Below are positions 27,179 through 37,171 of a stretch of 64,000 bases of DNA, piece after piece. Location of the stretch: contig NZ_LMQB01000001.1 of the NCBI RefSeq assembly GCF_001424045.1, positions 718,083 through 782,082 of the forward strand, in the 5' to 3' direction. Each line of letters opens with the position of its first letter. Positions within the stretch are counted from its first letter, which is position 1. The translations under genes were made by a program, and so were the position numbers. The notes beneath the pieces are model-generated. The model was not told where the DNA came from and ran no database searches. It saw only the letters and a list, made by a program, of their open reading frames with translations. Origin of the DNA: Rhizobium sp. Leaf371. Lineage in GTDB: Bacteria > Pseudomonadota > Alphaproteobacteria > Rhizobiales > Rhizobiaceae.

Positions 27179-28204
27179 TCAGGTTGACGCCGCGAACACT
27201 TTCGGGCGCAGGATTTCGAGCGTTCCCCGGGCCTGCATGCGGAAGGGAAATTCCGGCGCGGTGTCGAATTCGACATGCTGGCCGTCCGCGGTCACGGCGA
27301 GGATGCGTTTGGAATCCGGGCGGTCGATGACGCGCAGGATGACGGCAGGGATGCCGGCACCCTCTTCGCGCCAGATGACGTCGGCGGGGCGGAAGAACAG
27401 TTCGGCCGGACCGTCGGGCACGCCTGCCGCATCGAACAGGATCTCGTTGACGCTGGCCCGGCCGGCGGTCACGGTCGCTCTCAGGCGATTGGCGTCGCCG
27501 AGGAAATTCATCACGAAGGCATTGTCCGGCGCGCGGCAGACCTCTTCCGGTGTGCCCGCCTGCACGATGCGGCCCTTGTCGAGGATGACGACGCGATCGG
27601 CGAGGTCGAGGGCTTCGGCCTGATCGTGGGTGACGAACAGCGTGGTGATGCCGAGGTCCTCATGGATCTTGCGCAGCCAGCGGCGCAGGTCGCGCCGCAC
27701 ATTGGCATCGAGCGCGCCGAACGGCTCGTCGAGCAGCAGCACCTTTGGATCGACCGCAAGCGCCCGTGCCAGCGCCACGCGCTGGCGCTGGCCGCCGGAG
27801 ATCTGCGCGGGGAAGCGATCCTTCAGGCCGTCGAGCTGGACGAGGCGCAGAAGCTCCTCCACCCGCTCGGCAATCTCGGCTGTGGACCTCCGGGTCTTCG
27901 AGACCTTCATGCCGAAGGCGATGTTCTCGCCGATCGTCATATGCGGGAAGAGCGCATAATGCTGGAACACGAAGCCGACGCCGCGGTGGCGGACCTCGAT
28001 GTCGGTGGCATTCTCCTCGCCGAAGAAGATCGCGCCTTCGTCGGGATATTCGAGACCCGCGACCATGCGGAGAATCGTCGTCTTGCCGGAGCCCGAAGGG
28101 CCGAGCAGGGCGACCAGTTCGCCGCTTTCGATCTCCAGCGACACGCCGTGGACGGCGCGGAAGGTGTCGAAGGTCTTGACGATCGTATCGAGGCGGATCT
28201 TCAC
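27179..28204 (-). CDS. cysA: Sulfate/thiosulfate ABC transporter ATP-binding protein
   Basis: A 341-residue ATPase. It has Walker A LGPSGSGKTT, Q-loop FVFQHYALFPHM, signature ISGGQRQRVALARAL and Walker B VLLLDEPFGALD, then the D-R-R-D-L-R-R-W-L stretch typical of CysA. The C-terminal region corresponds to the CysA regulatory domain. It is the last gene of cysP-cysT-cysW-cysA and overlaps cysW by four bases, so it energises sulfate uptake. Confidence 0.94.
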   Translation of the reverse strand: MKIRLDTIVKTFDTFRAVHGVSLEIESGELVALLGPSGSGKTTILRMVAGLEYPDEGAIFFGEENATDIEVRHRGVGFVFQHYALFPHMTIGENIAFGMKVSKTRRSTAEIAERVEELLRLVQLDGLKDRFPAQISGGQRQRVALARALAVDPKVLLLDEPFGALDANVRRDLRRWLRKIHEDLGITTLFVTHDQAEALDLADRVVILDKGRIVQAGTPEEVCRAPDNAFVMNFLGDANRLRATVTAGRASVNEILFDAAGVPDGPAELFFRPADVIWREEGAGIPAVILRVIDRPDSKRILAVTADGQHVEFDTAPEFPFRMQARGTLEILRPKVFAAST

Positions 28205-29127
28205 GGCTTGGACATCCCGGGTTCAGTCGTTTCAAGGGTTGGGCCCGCGAGCCCAGGCCCGGCCAGGGCCGGGCGCCGGACGCGGCCGGCGCCGCGGCGC
28301 TCCAGCGCGACCTTGGCGATCAGCGTGACGATGGCGAGGCTTGCAAGGATCGAGGCGGCGGCGAAGGCGCCGACCGCGTTGTAGTCGTGGTAGAGCAGTT
28401 CGATATGGAGCGGCAGCGTGTTGGTCTGGCCGCGGATATTGCCCGAGACGACCGAGACGGCGCCGAATTCGCCCATGACGCGCGCGTTGCAGAGGATGAC
28501 GCCGTAGAGCAGGGCCCATTTGATGTTGGGCAGGGTGACCGAGAAGAAGGTGCGCCAGCCGCTCGCCCCGAGCGAGGTCGCCGCCTCCTCCAGATCGCGG
28601 CCCTGGGCCTGCATCAGCGGGATGAGCTCGCGGGCGACGAAGGGCGCGGTGACGAACAGGCTGGCCAGCACGATGCCCGGCAGCGCGAACAGGATCTTCA
28701 TGTCGGCCGATTGCAGCGCGTCGCCGAACAGGCCCTGGAGGCCATAGACGAAGAGATAGGCGACGCCGGCGACGATGGGGGAGACCGAGAACGGGATCTC
28801 GATGACCACGAGCAGCAGGCGGCGTCCGGGGAAGTCGAACTTGGTGATGGCCCAGGCGGCGGCGACGCCGAAGACGGTGTTGATCGGCACGGCGATCAGC
28901 GCGGTCAGCGCCGTCATCCAGATGGCGTGCGCCGTGTCGCGGTCGGTGATCGACTTTGCGAAGAAGGCGGCGCCCTTGGAGAAGGCCTGGACGCCGATGA
29001 TGGCGAGCGGGGCGACGATGACGAGTAGGACCAGCACGAGGACAATCGCGATCAGGCCGTTGCGGAAGATCGGCTTCTCGCCGATGCGCGGGGGGCGGCG
29101 GTTTCTCGGTTTTGGTGCGGTCGCCAT
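28201..29127 (-). CDS. cysW: Sulfate ABC transporter permease CysW
   Basis: A 308-residue inner-membrane permease with about six helices. The EAA loop reads DLEEAATSLGASGWRTFFSV, and the ending ARVMGEFGAVSVVSGNIRG is a CysW hallmark. The C-terminal tail after residue 270 is long and rich in Gly, Pro and Arg, unlike the compact enteric form. It is two bases from the end of cysT and overlaps cysA. Confidence 0.93.
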   Translation of the reverse strand: MATAPKPRNRRPPRIGEKPIFRNGLIAIVLVLVLLVIVAPLAIIGVQAFSKGAAFFAKSITDRDTAHAIWMTALTALIAVPINTVFGVAAAWAITKFDFPGRRLLLVVIEIPFSVSPIVAGVAYLFVYGLQGLFGDALQSADMKILFALPGIVLASLFVTAPFVARELIPLMQAQGRDLEEAATSLGASGWRTFFSVTLPNIKWALLYGVILCNARVMGEFGAVSVVSGNIRGQTNTLPLHIELLYHDYNAVGAFAAASILASLAIVTLIAKVALERRGAGRVRRPALAGPGLAGPTLETTEPGMSKP

Positions 29128-29129
29128 GG

Positions 29130-29996
29130 TCAGCCCTTCACCGTGTAGCGCAGGGCGCGGGTCTGCAGGATATTGGTGATCGCCAGCATGAGGAAGGCCG
29201 CCATGAGCATGACCGAGGCGATGGCGGCGGAGGCGGGATAGTCGTATTCCTCGAGCCGGATGAAGGCGAGGAGGGCGGTGATCTCCGTCTCGTAGGGCTG
29301 GTTGCCGGCGATGAAGATGATGGCGCCGAACTCGCCGAGGCTGCGGGCGAAGGAGAGCGAAAGGCCGGCGAGGAGGGCCGGGAACAGCTGCGGCAGCAGC
29401 ACTTTGCGAAAGATCTCGCCATCGCTTGCGCCGAGCGTCTGGGCGGCCTCTTCCAGCGCGCCGTCGAGCTCTTCGAGAACCGGCTGCACCGTGCGCACGA
29501 TGAAGGGCAGGCTGGTGAAGGCCATGGCGACGATGATGCCGAGGGGGGTGTAGGCGACCTTGAGCCCGAGCGCCGACAAGGCGCCGCCGAACCAGCCGTT
29601 GCTCGCAAACAGGGTCGTCAGCGCGATGCCGGCCACGGCCGTCGGCAGGGCGAAGGGCAGGTCCACCAGCGCATCGACGATGCGGCGGCCGGGGAAGCGA
29701 TAGCGCACGATCACCCAGGCGAGCGCCATGCCGAAGACGAGGTTGAAGGCGGTCGCAGCGGCCGCGCAGAGCATCGTCACGCGATAGCTGGCGACGGCCC
29801 GATCCGAGGAGACGATGGTCCAGTAATCGGCCGGGCCGAGACTTGCCGCCTTGAAGATCAGCGCGCCGAGCGGCAGCAGCACGATCACGGCGACATAGAC
29901 CAGCGTGATGCCGAGCGTCAGCGGCAGGCCGGGAAGAATGCGCCGAGCCAAGGCCGGTCCTCTTATCTCTTGGATCGCGCGGCGGGCAAGGGCCAT
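29130..29996 (-). CDS. cysT: Sulfate ABC transporter permease CysT (CysU)
   Basis: A 288-residue permease, partner of CysW. Marks: GLPLTLGITLVYVAVIVLLP first helix, LPTAVAGIALTTLF, the EAA loop ALEEAAQTLGASDGEIFRKV and ARSLGEFGAIIFIAGN. The open frame reaches 30170 through a hairpin that follows cysP, but only ATG 29996 gives the normal length. No strong ribosome site is visible. It is followed almost at once by cysW. Confidence 0.92.
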   Translation of the reverse strand: MALARRAIQEIRGPALARRILPGLPLTLGITLVYVAVIVLLPLGALIFKAASLGPADYWTIVSSDRAVASYRVTMLCAAAATAFNLVFGMALAWVIVRYRFPGRRIVDALVDLPFALPTAVAGIALTTLFASNGWFGGALSALGLKVAYTPLGIIVAMAFTSLPFIVRTVQPVLEELDGALEEAAQTLGASDGEIFRKVLLPQLFPALLAGLSLSFARSLGEFGAIIFIAGNQPYETEITALLAFIRLEEYDYPASAAIASVMLMAAFLMLAITNILQTRALRYTVKG

Positions 29997-30064
29997 CCGG
30001 CGGTCGGTGACGGGCCGCAGCGCGGGGCCCTCGTCAATGGTCAAGGGCGATGCTGCAAACGGAT

Positions 30065-30102
30065 GGAAGCCGCGGGGGACGTCGTGTCCCGCCGCGGCTT
30101 CC
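30065..30102 (-). terminator. Hairpin between cysP and cysT (attenuator or RNA stabiliser)
   Basis: An almost perfect stem-loop, GGAAGCCGCGG with GGGAC pairing to GTCCC and CCGCGGCTTCC, in the 130-bp gap between cysP and cysT. In the direction of transcription it is not followed by a long T run. Such hairpins after a binding-protein gene usually protect its mRNA end or attenuate the permease genes. Confidence 0.6.
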
Positions 30103-30126
30103 GTTTTCCATAGATTACGCCTGCGA

Positions 30127-31104
30127 TCAACGGCTGCCGTAAAGTTTGTCGAGATGGCCGCCTTCGGCAAACTCTTCCTTTTTCACCTTGGCCCAGCCGC
30201 CGAACACGTCCTCGACCTTCAAGAGCCGGATGTCCGGGAACTGATCCTTGAATTTAGCGGCGACCGCCGGGTCGTTCACGCGGTTGCCGTTTTCCGCAAG
30301 GATCGTCTGGCCTTCGGGCGTGTAGAGGAAGTCGAGATAGGATTTCGCCAGATCGCGGGTGCCGTGCTTGTCCACGACCTTGTCGACCACGGCGACCGGA
30401 AATTCCGCAAGCAGGCTGACGGAGGGCACGACGATGTCGAACTTGTCCTCGCCGAATTCCTTGGCGATGCCCTTGGTTTCCGCCTCGAAGGTGATCAGCA
30501 CGTCGCCGGTCTCGCGCTCGACGAAAGTGGTGGTGGCGGCGCGACCGCCGGTGTCGAACACGGGCACGTTGTCGAACAGCTTGGCGATGAAGGTATCGAC
30601 CTTGGCCGGATCGTCCTTGAAGGTCTCCTTGGCGAAGGCGAGCGCTGCCAGATAGGTATAGCGCGCATTGCCGGAGGTTTTCGGATTGGGGAACACCACC
30701 TTCACGTCGTCGCGGACGAGGTCGCTCCAGTCCTTGATGCCCTTCGGATTGCCTTCGCGCACGAGGAAGGCCGGGAAGGAGTAATAGGGCGAGGCATTGT
30801 TCGGGAAGTCGCTCTTCCAGTCGTCGGTGACGAAGCCGCCCTTCACCAGCGCATCGATGTCGATCACCTGGTTGAAGGTGACGACGTCGGCCTCGAGGCC
30901 CTCGAGAATGGCGCGCGCCTGCTTGGACGATCCGCCATGCGACTGGTCGACGGTGACGCCGGGATGTTTGGCGACGAAGGCCTCGTTGACCTTCTCGAAC
31001 AGTTCGCGCGAGACGTCGTAGGACGCGTTCAGCAGCTTGTCGTCGGCATGGGCGGAAGCGGTCAATGCGGCAAGGGCGGCACCGATCAGGAGGAAGCGTT
31101 TCAT
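30127..31104 (-). CDS. cysP: Periplasmic sulfate-binding protein
   Basis: A 325-residue binding protein with Sec signal (KRFLLIGAALAALTASAHA, cleavage before DDKLLNASYD). Family signatures include the sulfate-binding DQSHGGSSKQARAI loop and VVFPNPKTSGNARYTYLAA. It captures sulfate in the periplasm for CysTWA. The start ATG 31104 has GGAG in the expected place; the open frame upstream is not homologous. It is the first gene of the operon, divergent from the TRAP binding-protein gene. Confidence 0.94.
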   Translation of the reverse strand: MKRFLLIGAALAALTASAHADDKLLNASYDVSRELFEKVNEAFVAKHPGVTVDQSHGGSSKQARAILEGLEADVVTFNQVIDIDALVKGGFVTDDWKSDFPNNASPYYSFPAFLVREGNPKGIKDWSDLVRDDVKVVFPNPKTSGNARYTYLAALAFAKETFKDDPAKVDTFIAKLFDNVPVFDTGGRAATTTFVERETGDVLITFEAETKGIAKEFGEDKFDIVVPSVSLLAEFPVAVVDKVVDKHGTRDLAKSYLDFLYTPEGQTILAENGNRVNDPAVAAKFKDQFPDIRLLKVEDVFGGWAKVKKEEFAEGGHLDKLYGSR

Positions 31105-32551
<1,447 letters not shown>

Positions 32552-32575
32552 TCCTATCCACCCTGTCAAAGACCG

Positions 32576-32614
32576 CCGCCGGAGCCCGATTTCACCACGG
32601 GCTCCGGCGGTTTT
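32576..32614 (+). terminator. Terminator of the TRAP binding-protein gene
   Basis: Perfect 12-bp stem CCGCCGGAGCCC / GGGCTCCGGCGG (32576-32587, 32599-32610) followed by TTTT. It lies 25 bases after the stop codon. Confidence 0.85.
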
Positions 32615-32636
32615 CGTTTGTCGGTTCTACCCTGTG

Positions 32637-32668
32637 AAAAACGGCCGGGGATGAGCCGGCCGTTTTTT
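32637..32668. terminator. Bidirectional terminator between convergent TRAP genes
   Basis: A stem AAAAACGGCCGG / CCGGCCGTTTTT with a 7-base loop. Poly-T follows on both strands, so it can end transcription from either side. Confidence 0.8.
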
Positions 32669-32698
32669 CAGTTTTGGTGATGCTTGACAGCCTTACAC

Positions 32699-32819
32699 GG
32701 TTTCCGGCTGATCGCGTTCCGCGAACCGGAAACAAGAGCCATCGAAAATCTCTGGCGGAAGGCCAGATTTTCCATGGACGGAATACGGGATCCGGTTTGA
32801 TCAACCGGATTCCGTGTTA
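32699..32819. repeat. Cluster of three hairpins (mosaic-type palindromic element)
   Basis: Three adjacent inverted repeats: 32700-32733 (GTTTCCGG with CCGGAAAC, enclosing a second stem TCGCG/CGCGA), 32744-32772 (GAAAATC..TGGC with GCCAGATTTTC) and 32782-32818 (ACGG.GATCCGGTT with AACCGGAT.CCGT). The last one includes the stop codon of dctM. The arrangement resembles the mosaic intergenic palindromes of rhizobial genomes. A second copy was not found in the window. Confidence 0.6.
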
Positions 32820-34580
32820 CTTGAACGAGGGTGGGGCGCTGAGATCGTTCGCAGGCGGCGGCGATGGTGGCGGGGCACTGAGCGGGTCGGCGGGCTTGGT
32901 GCCGTCGAGCGGATTGCCGGAGGGCAGTTGCAGGCCGCCGGGGAGGCTCAGGCCGCCGCCCGTGTTGCCGAAGCCGGGAACCTCGATCTTGATCGTGTTC
33001 GGATCGACCACCGCGCCATCGCCCTTGTAGTGCATGACCATCTGCGGAAACATGATGGTCAGCGCCACCATCACGATCTGGATGCAGACGAAGGGCACGG
33101 CGCCCCAGTAGATCTGCCCGGTCGTGACCGGCGGCGTCATCTTGCCTGTCAGACGATCGAGATAGGGGATCTTCGGCGCGACCGAGCGCAGGTAGAACAG
33201 CGCGAAGCCGAAGGGCGGGTGCATGAAGCTCGTCTGCATGTTGATGCCGAGCAGCACGCCGAACCAGATGAGGTCGATGCCGAGCTTGTCGGCCGCCGGC
33301 GCGAGCAGCGGCACGATAATGAAGGCGAGTTCGAAGAAATCGAGGAAGAAGGCGAGGAAGAAGACGAGCGCGTTGACCGCGATCAGGAACCCGGTCTCGC
33401 CACCCGGCATGGCGGTGAGCAGGTGTTCGACCCAGATATGGCCGTTGACGCCGTAGAAGGTGAGCGAGAAGACGCGGGCGCCGATGAGGATGAAGAGCAC
33501 GAAGGCCGAGAGCCGCGTCGTGGCGGTGAGGGCCGAGCGGATGACCTCCATCGACAGGCGACCCTTGGCGCCGGCCATGATGAGGGCGCCGACGGCCCCC
33601 ATGGCGCCGCCTTCGGTCGGCGTGGCGATGCCGAGGAAGATGGTGCCGAGCACGAGGAAGATCAGCGCCAGCGGCGGGATGAGGACGATGATGACCTGCT
33701 GGGCCAGCCGCGACATCCTGTTGAGCCCGGTCGCGCGATCGATCAGGGCGACGACGTAGATGAAGGCGACGCCGCAGGTGCCGCCGAGGATGTCCGCATC
33801 CGCCCCGTAGGTCGGCGACAGCACGACATGGGCCGCATAGGCGAAGGCGAAGGCGACGGCCAGCGCGACGATGAGCGAGGTGACGCCCGAGCCGAGCGTG
33901 CGGGCTTCGAGCGGCAAAGCCGGCATGGCGTCGCGCTTCAGAAACGACACGAGCAGGATATAGCCCATATAGAGGCCGGTGAGGACGAGGCCCGGAATGA
34001 GCGCGCCGGCATACATGTCGCCGACCGAGCGGCCGAGCTGGTCGGCGAGCACGATCAGGACCAGCGAGGGCGGGATGATCTGCGCCAGCGTTCCGGAGGC
34101 GGCGATGACGCCCGAGGCGACGCGGCGGTCGTAGCCGTAGCGCAGCATGATCGGCAGCGAGATCAGGCCCATGGCGATGACCGAGGCCGCGACGACGCCG
34201 GTGGTGGCGGCGAGCAGCGCGCCGACGAAGATGACGGCATAGGCAAGGCCGCCGCGCACCGGGCCGAACAGCTGGCCGATCGTGTCGAGCAGATCCTCGG
34301 CCATGCCGGATTTCTCCAGCACGATGCCCATGAAGGTGAAGAAGGGGATGGCGAGCAGCGTGTCGTTCGACATCACCCCCCAGAAGCGATCCGGCAGGGC
34401 GTTCAGCAGCGGCCAGGAGAGGTTGATGCTGTCGGAGAACGGCGCGAGCTCGACGCCGATGACGAAGAACAGGAGGCCGTTCGCGGCGAGCGAGAAGGCG
34501 ACGGGATAGCCGACCAGCATGAAGACGATCAGCGACAGGAACATGATCGGGGCGAGATTTTCGGCGATGAATTCGATCAC
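32817..34580 (-). CDS. TRAP transporter large permease (DctM-type)
   Basis: A 587-residue inner-membrane subunit with 12 or more helices, the ion-coupled channel of a TRAP transporter. Marks are MVGYPVAFSLAANG-like first repeat (LVGYPVAFSLAANGLL), FMGIVLEKSGMAEDLL, GTLAQIIPPSLVLIVLAD and FLGIATPTEGGAMGAVG. Compared with typical DctM (about 430) it is longer, with extra helices in the middle (about 225-310) and a Gly/Pro-rich soluble tail of about 60 residues ending in SAPPSFK. The start GTG 34580 follows AGGAGG and overlaps the dctQ stop. Confidence 0.92.
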   Translation of the reverse strand: MIEFIAENLAPIMFLSLIVFMLVGYPVAFSLAANGLLFFVIGVELAPFSDSINLSWPLLNALPDRFWGVMSNDTLLAIPFFTFMGIVLEKSGMAEDLLDTIGQLFGPVRGGLAYAVIFVGALLAATTGVVAASVIAMGLISLPIMLRYGYDRRVASGVIAASGTLAQIIPPSLVLIVLADQLGRSVGDMYAGALIPGLVLTGLYMGYILLVSFLKRDAMPALPLEARTLGSGVTSLIVALAVAFAFAYAAHVVLSPTYGADADILGGTCGVAFIYVVALIDRATGLNRMSRLAQQVIIVLIPPLALIFLVLGTIFLGIATPTEGGAMGAVGALIMAGAKGRLSMEVIRSALTATTRLSAFVLFILIGARVFSLTFYGVNGHIWVEHLLTAMPGGETGFLIAVNALVFFLAFFLDFFELAFIIVPLLAPAADKLGIDLIWFGVLLGINMQTSFMHPPFGFALFYLRSVAPKIPYLDRLTGKMTPPVTTGQIYWGAVPFVCIQIVMVALTIMFPQMVMHYKGDGAVVDPNTIKIEVPGFGNTGGGLSLPGGLQLPSGNPLDGTKPADPLSAPPPSPPPANDLSAPPSFK

Positions 34581-35161
34581 GGGCGCACCTCCTGATCGGC
34601 GTGCGGCAGGGGTATGTCGAGCGGCGCATGCGTCGGCACGTAAGGCGCGGGATCGTCGATGACGCCGCGCATGATGGCGATCTTCTTGATGATTTCGGAG
34701 ACGCCCTGGAAGGCGAGCAGGACGAAGCCCGCAAGCAGGATGGCCTTGGCCGGCCAGAGGATGAGACCGCCGGCGCTGGAGGAGACTTCGCCGGAGACGT
34801 AGCTCATCCGGACATAGGGGATGAGATAGGCGATCATCATCAGCACGAAGGGCATGAGGAAGAGGAGGTGGCCGAGCAGGTCGATCCAGTGCTGCACCCG
34901 GCGCGAGAAATTGCCGTAGACCACATCGATTCGGATGTGCTCGTTCTGCTTCAGCGTGTAGGCGGCGGCCAGCATGAAGGCGGCGCCGAACAGATACCAC
35001 TGCGCTTCGAGCCAGGCATTGGACGACATGTTGAAGGCCTTGCGGATGACCGCGTTGCCGGCGCTGACCAGCACGGCGACCAGAATGAGCCAGGTCACGG
35101 ATTTCCCGATGAATTCCGTCGTCGCGTCGATGAGGCGGCTGAGGCCCAGCAATGCTGTCAT
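34577..35161 (-). CDS. TRAP transporter small permease (DctQ-type)
   Basis: A 194-residue membrane protein with four helices, the small TRAP subunit. The DctQ pattern NAWLEAQWYLFGAAFMLAAAY with QNEHIRIDVVYG after it is clear. ATG 35161 follows GGGAG; upstream ATGs in the same frame lack support. It overlaps dctM by GTGA, so both permease parts are coupled and lie convergent to the binding protein. Confidence 0.92.
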   Translation of the reverse strand: MTALLGLSRLIDATTEFIGKSVTWLILVAVLVSAGNAVIRKAFNMSSNAWLEAQWYLFGAAFMLAAAYTLKQNEHIRIDVVYGNFSRRVQHWIDLLGHLLFLMPFVLMMIAYLIPYVRMSYVSGEVSSSAGGLILWPAKAILLAGFVLLAFQGVSEIIKKIAIMRGVIDDPAPYVPTHAPLDIPLPHADQEVRP

Positions 35162-35495
35162 ATCGATCTCCCACTCGGGCCGCTCCCCTGCGGCCTTGCT
35201 CATACACCACACTGCCGATTTCGGCCGTGCTTTCAAGCGGTCCGGCCGGTTTTGCGCAGAGTTTGGCGCGGGCAGGCCGGACCATGCGACCAAAGTCGAA
35301 GCTGCCACCGGTACGCTGCGCTACGGCATGCGGGGCGGGATCGGGACCGGCAGGGTTTGCGCCGGTTTCGTTCAGGAGATGATCTTTGTCTTATAATCTG
35401 CTGATATAATTACGAAAATGTAATGCTGGTTTTCATTTCCCATTCATCCGCCCGACCCTAGGTTCCCCCTGTCTCTCGAAACAAGGACACGCCTC
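35162..35495. other. 334-bp divergent gap, dctQ and RcnB-like gene
   Basis: Non-coding. TATAAT hexamers lie at 35392-35397 and 35405-35410 in an AT-rich patch, likely part of a promoter for the plus-strand gene at 35496, but I cannot match a clear -35 box. Confidence 0.4.
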
Positions 35496-35831
35496 ATGAA
35501 ACGGTTTATCATCACTCTCCTCGCCACCTCCTTCCTGGCCGCACCCGGCGCCTTCGCCGCGCCCCAGGACCGGCAGGATAACGTCCGGGGGCGGACGGTG
35601 GAACGGCACACGACGACGACGATCAAGAAGACCGTGGTGCGCAAGGCCCGCTGGGCCCGCGGCCACCGCCTGTCGCCGGCCGAGCGCCGCCGCACCGCCG
35701 AGGTCCGCGACTATCGCCGCTACCGCCTGAACGCCCCGCCGCGCGGCCAGCGCTGGGTCAAGGTCGACAACGACTTCCTGCTCATCAGCGTCGCCACCGG
35801 CGTCATCGTCGGTCTCGCCTCCGGCCGCTGA
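35496..35831 (+). CDS. RcnB-like small periplasmic protein
   Basis: A 111-residue exported protein. It has a Sec signal (ATSFLAAPGAFA, then APQDRQD), a basic middle (TTIKKTVVRKARWARGH) and the RcnB-family ending NAPPRGQRWVKVDNDFLLIS followed by a short hydrophobic segment. RcnB in E. coli affects nickel and cobalt homeostasis. Proximity to the zinc genes is suggestive but not proof of a metal role. It is followed by a good terminator. Confidence 0.75.
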   Translation: MKRFIITLLATSFLAAPGAFAAPQDRQDNVRGRTVERHTTTTIKKTVVRKARWARGHRLSPAERRRTAEVRDYRRYRLNAPPRGQRWVKVDNDFLLISVATGVIVGLASGR

Positions 35832-35841
35832 GCCTCTGTTC

Positions 35842-35880
35842 GCCGCGGCCCCGAGACAGGGGCTGCGGCATTTCTTTTTC
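35842..35880. terminator. Terminator after the RcnB-like gene
   Basis: Stem GCCGCGGCCCC / GGGGCTGCGGC (35842-35852, 35859-35869; one G-T pair) followed by TTTCTTTTT. It could also serve as an end point for the convergent znuA. Confidence 0.85.
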
Positions 35881-35917
35881 CAACGGCGCCTGCCGTTCGC
35901 GTCCGTCTCTGCGCGAC

Positions 35918-36949
35918 TCAGCCCTGTTGCGACAGGCAGCTTGCGAGCGACTGGGCGATGCCGTTCATCAGCTGGAAGTAGAGGTCGGGGCCGGCGGTGA
36001 GGGTGCCGGCTTCGGGGTCGAGCGTGCCGGATTTGGCGCTGGTGCCTTCCAGCACGACGTTGACCAGCTTCGGCTCGAACTGGGGTTCGGCGAAGACGCA
36101 GGTGGCGCCGAGCTTTTCGATCTTGGCGTGGATTTCCTTCAAGCGCTGGGCGCCCGGCGCCGTTTCCGGGCTGACCGTGATCGAGCCGGCGACGGAGACG
36201 CCGTAGCGGTGCTCGAAATACTGGTAGGCATCGTGGAAGACGACGAAAGGGCGATCCTTGATCGGGGCGACCGTGGCGGCGATGGCGCGATCCAGCGCGT
36301 CGATGCGGGCGTCCAGCGTCTCGCGATTGGTGCGGTAGGCCGCGGCGTGCTCCGGGTCGGCCTTCGCCAGTGTCGTCTCGATCTCGGCGGCCATGGCCTT
36401 GGCGTTGCGCGGGTCGAGCCAGGAATGCATGTCGAATTCGCCGTCGTCATGGGCGTGGCTGGCTTCGGCGGCGGCATCATGGTCGTGGCCGGCGTCCGCC
36501 TCGTCGCCATCGTCATGCGGCTCGAACGGGCCGCCTTCGCGCTGCGGCAGTTTTTCGACGCCGGGCGCGTCCTCGAGCGCGACGACGGTCGCCTTGGAAC
36601 CGAGCGTTTCCAGGGGTTTTTCCAGGAAATGCTCCATGCCTTCGCCCATCCAGAAGACGATCTTCGCGTTTTGCAGCGCCGCGGCATTGGACGGCTTCAT
36701 GTTGTAGGTGTGGGGGGAGGCGGCGCCTTCCACGATCAGCTTCGGCGCGCCGACGCCGGCCATGATGGCGGCGACGAGCGAGTGGATCGGCTTGATCGAC
36801 ACCACGACATCGGGTGACGGGGCATTATTGGACGTCTGGGCATGGGCCGTGCCGGCTGCGAGGAAGGCGGTGGCGGCGAGAATCAGCGGGGCGCGGGAGG
36901 ACATGAGGCGCAAGGACATGAGGCGGGGGGACACGACGCGGTGAGGCAT
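35918..36949 (-). CDS. znuA: Zinc ABC transporter substrate-binding protein
   Basis: A 343-residue periplasmic zinc-binding protein of the cluster A-I/TroA family. A signal peptide (RAPLILAATAFLAAGTAHA) precedes VVVSIKPIHSLVAAIM. Zinc ligands: His in EGAASPHTYNMKPS, His in FDMHSWLDP, His in FVVFHDAYQYFEHRYG, Asp near the C-terminus. The acidic, His-rich loop between residues about 135 and 175 (GHDHDAAAEASHAHDD) is typical of ZnuA. ATG 36949 follows AGGAG; later in-frame ATGs at the signal peptide are alternatives. It is divergent from znuC across two candidate Zur boxes. Confidence 0.95.
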   Translation of the reverse strand: MPHRVVSPRLMSLRLMSSRAPLILAATAFLAAGTAHAQTSNNAPSPDVVVSIKPIHSLVAAIMAGVGAPKLIVEGAASPHTYNMKPSNAAALQNAKIVFWMGEGMEHFLEKPLETLGSKATVVALEDAPGVEKLPQREGGPFEPHDDGDEADAGHDHDAAAEASHAHDDGEFDMHSWLDPRNAKAMAAEIETTLAKADPEHAAAYRTNRETLDARIDALDRAIAATVAPIKDRPFVVFHDAYQYFEHRYGVSVAGSITVSPETAPGAQRLKEIHAKIEKLGATCVFAEPQFEPKLVNVVLEGTSAKSGTLDPEAGTLTAGPDLYFQLMNGIAQSLASCLSQQG

Positions 36950-37090
36950 GGAAATGCTCCTGTAGGGTTCATGACGGGTCCGGCCGTCCCGTGGGCGACG
37001 ATGTCGTCGCGGTGTGGGCGGTCGGGCCGTTGGTCGGGCAAGCCGCGGGCGCGGATCGGGGGAGAGGGGCGCCGGCATCTTGCATTCTCA

Positions 37091-37107
37091 ATGTAATGTT
37101 ATTACAT
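37091..37107. promoter_or_regulatory. Candidate Zur operator 1
   Basis: ATGTAATGTTATTACAT, a 7+3+7 palindrome between the divergent znuA and znuC genes. AT-rich dyads of this form are the known targets of Zur in alphaproteobacteria. Confidence 0.7.
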
Positions 37108-37113
37108 CAATTG

Positions 37114-37128
37114 CGTTATGCTATAACG
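37114..37128. promoter_or_regulatory. Candidate Zur operator 2
   Basis: CGTTATGCTATAACG, a 6+3+6 palindrome six bases beyond operator 1. The pair allows separate control of znuA (minus) and znuCB-zur (plus). Confidence 0.65.
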
Positions 37129-37171
37129 TGTGGCATAGCCGCTGGCAACAGGGTCCTCCGGGAAATTTCCG

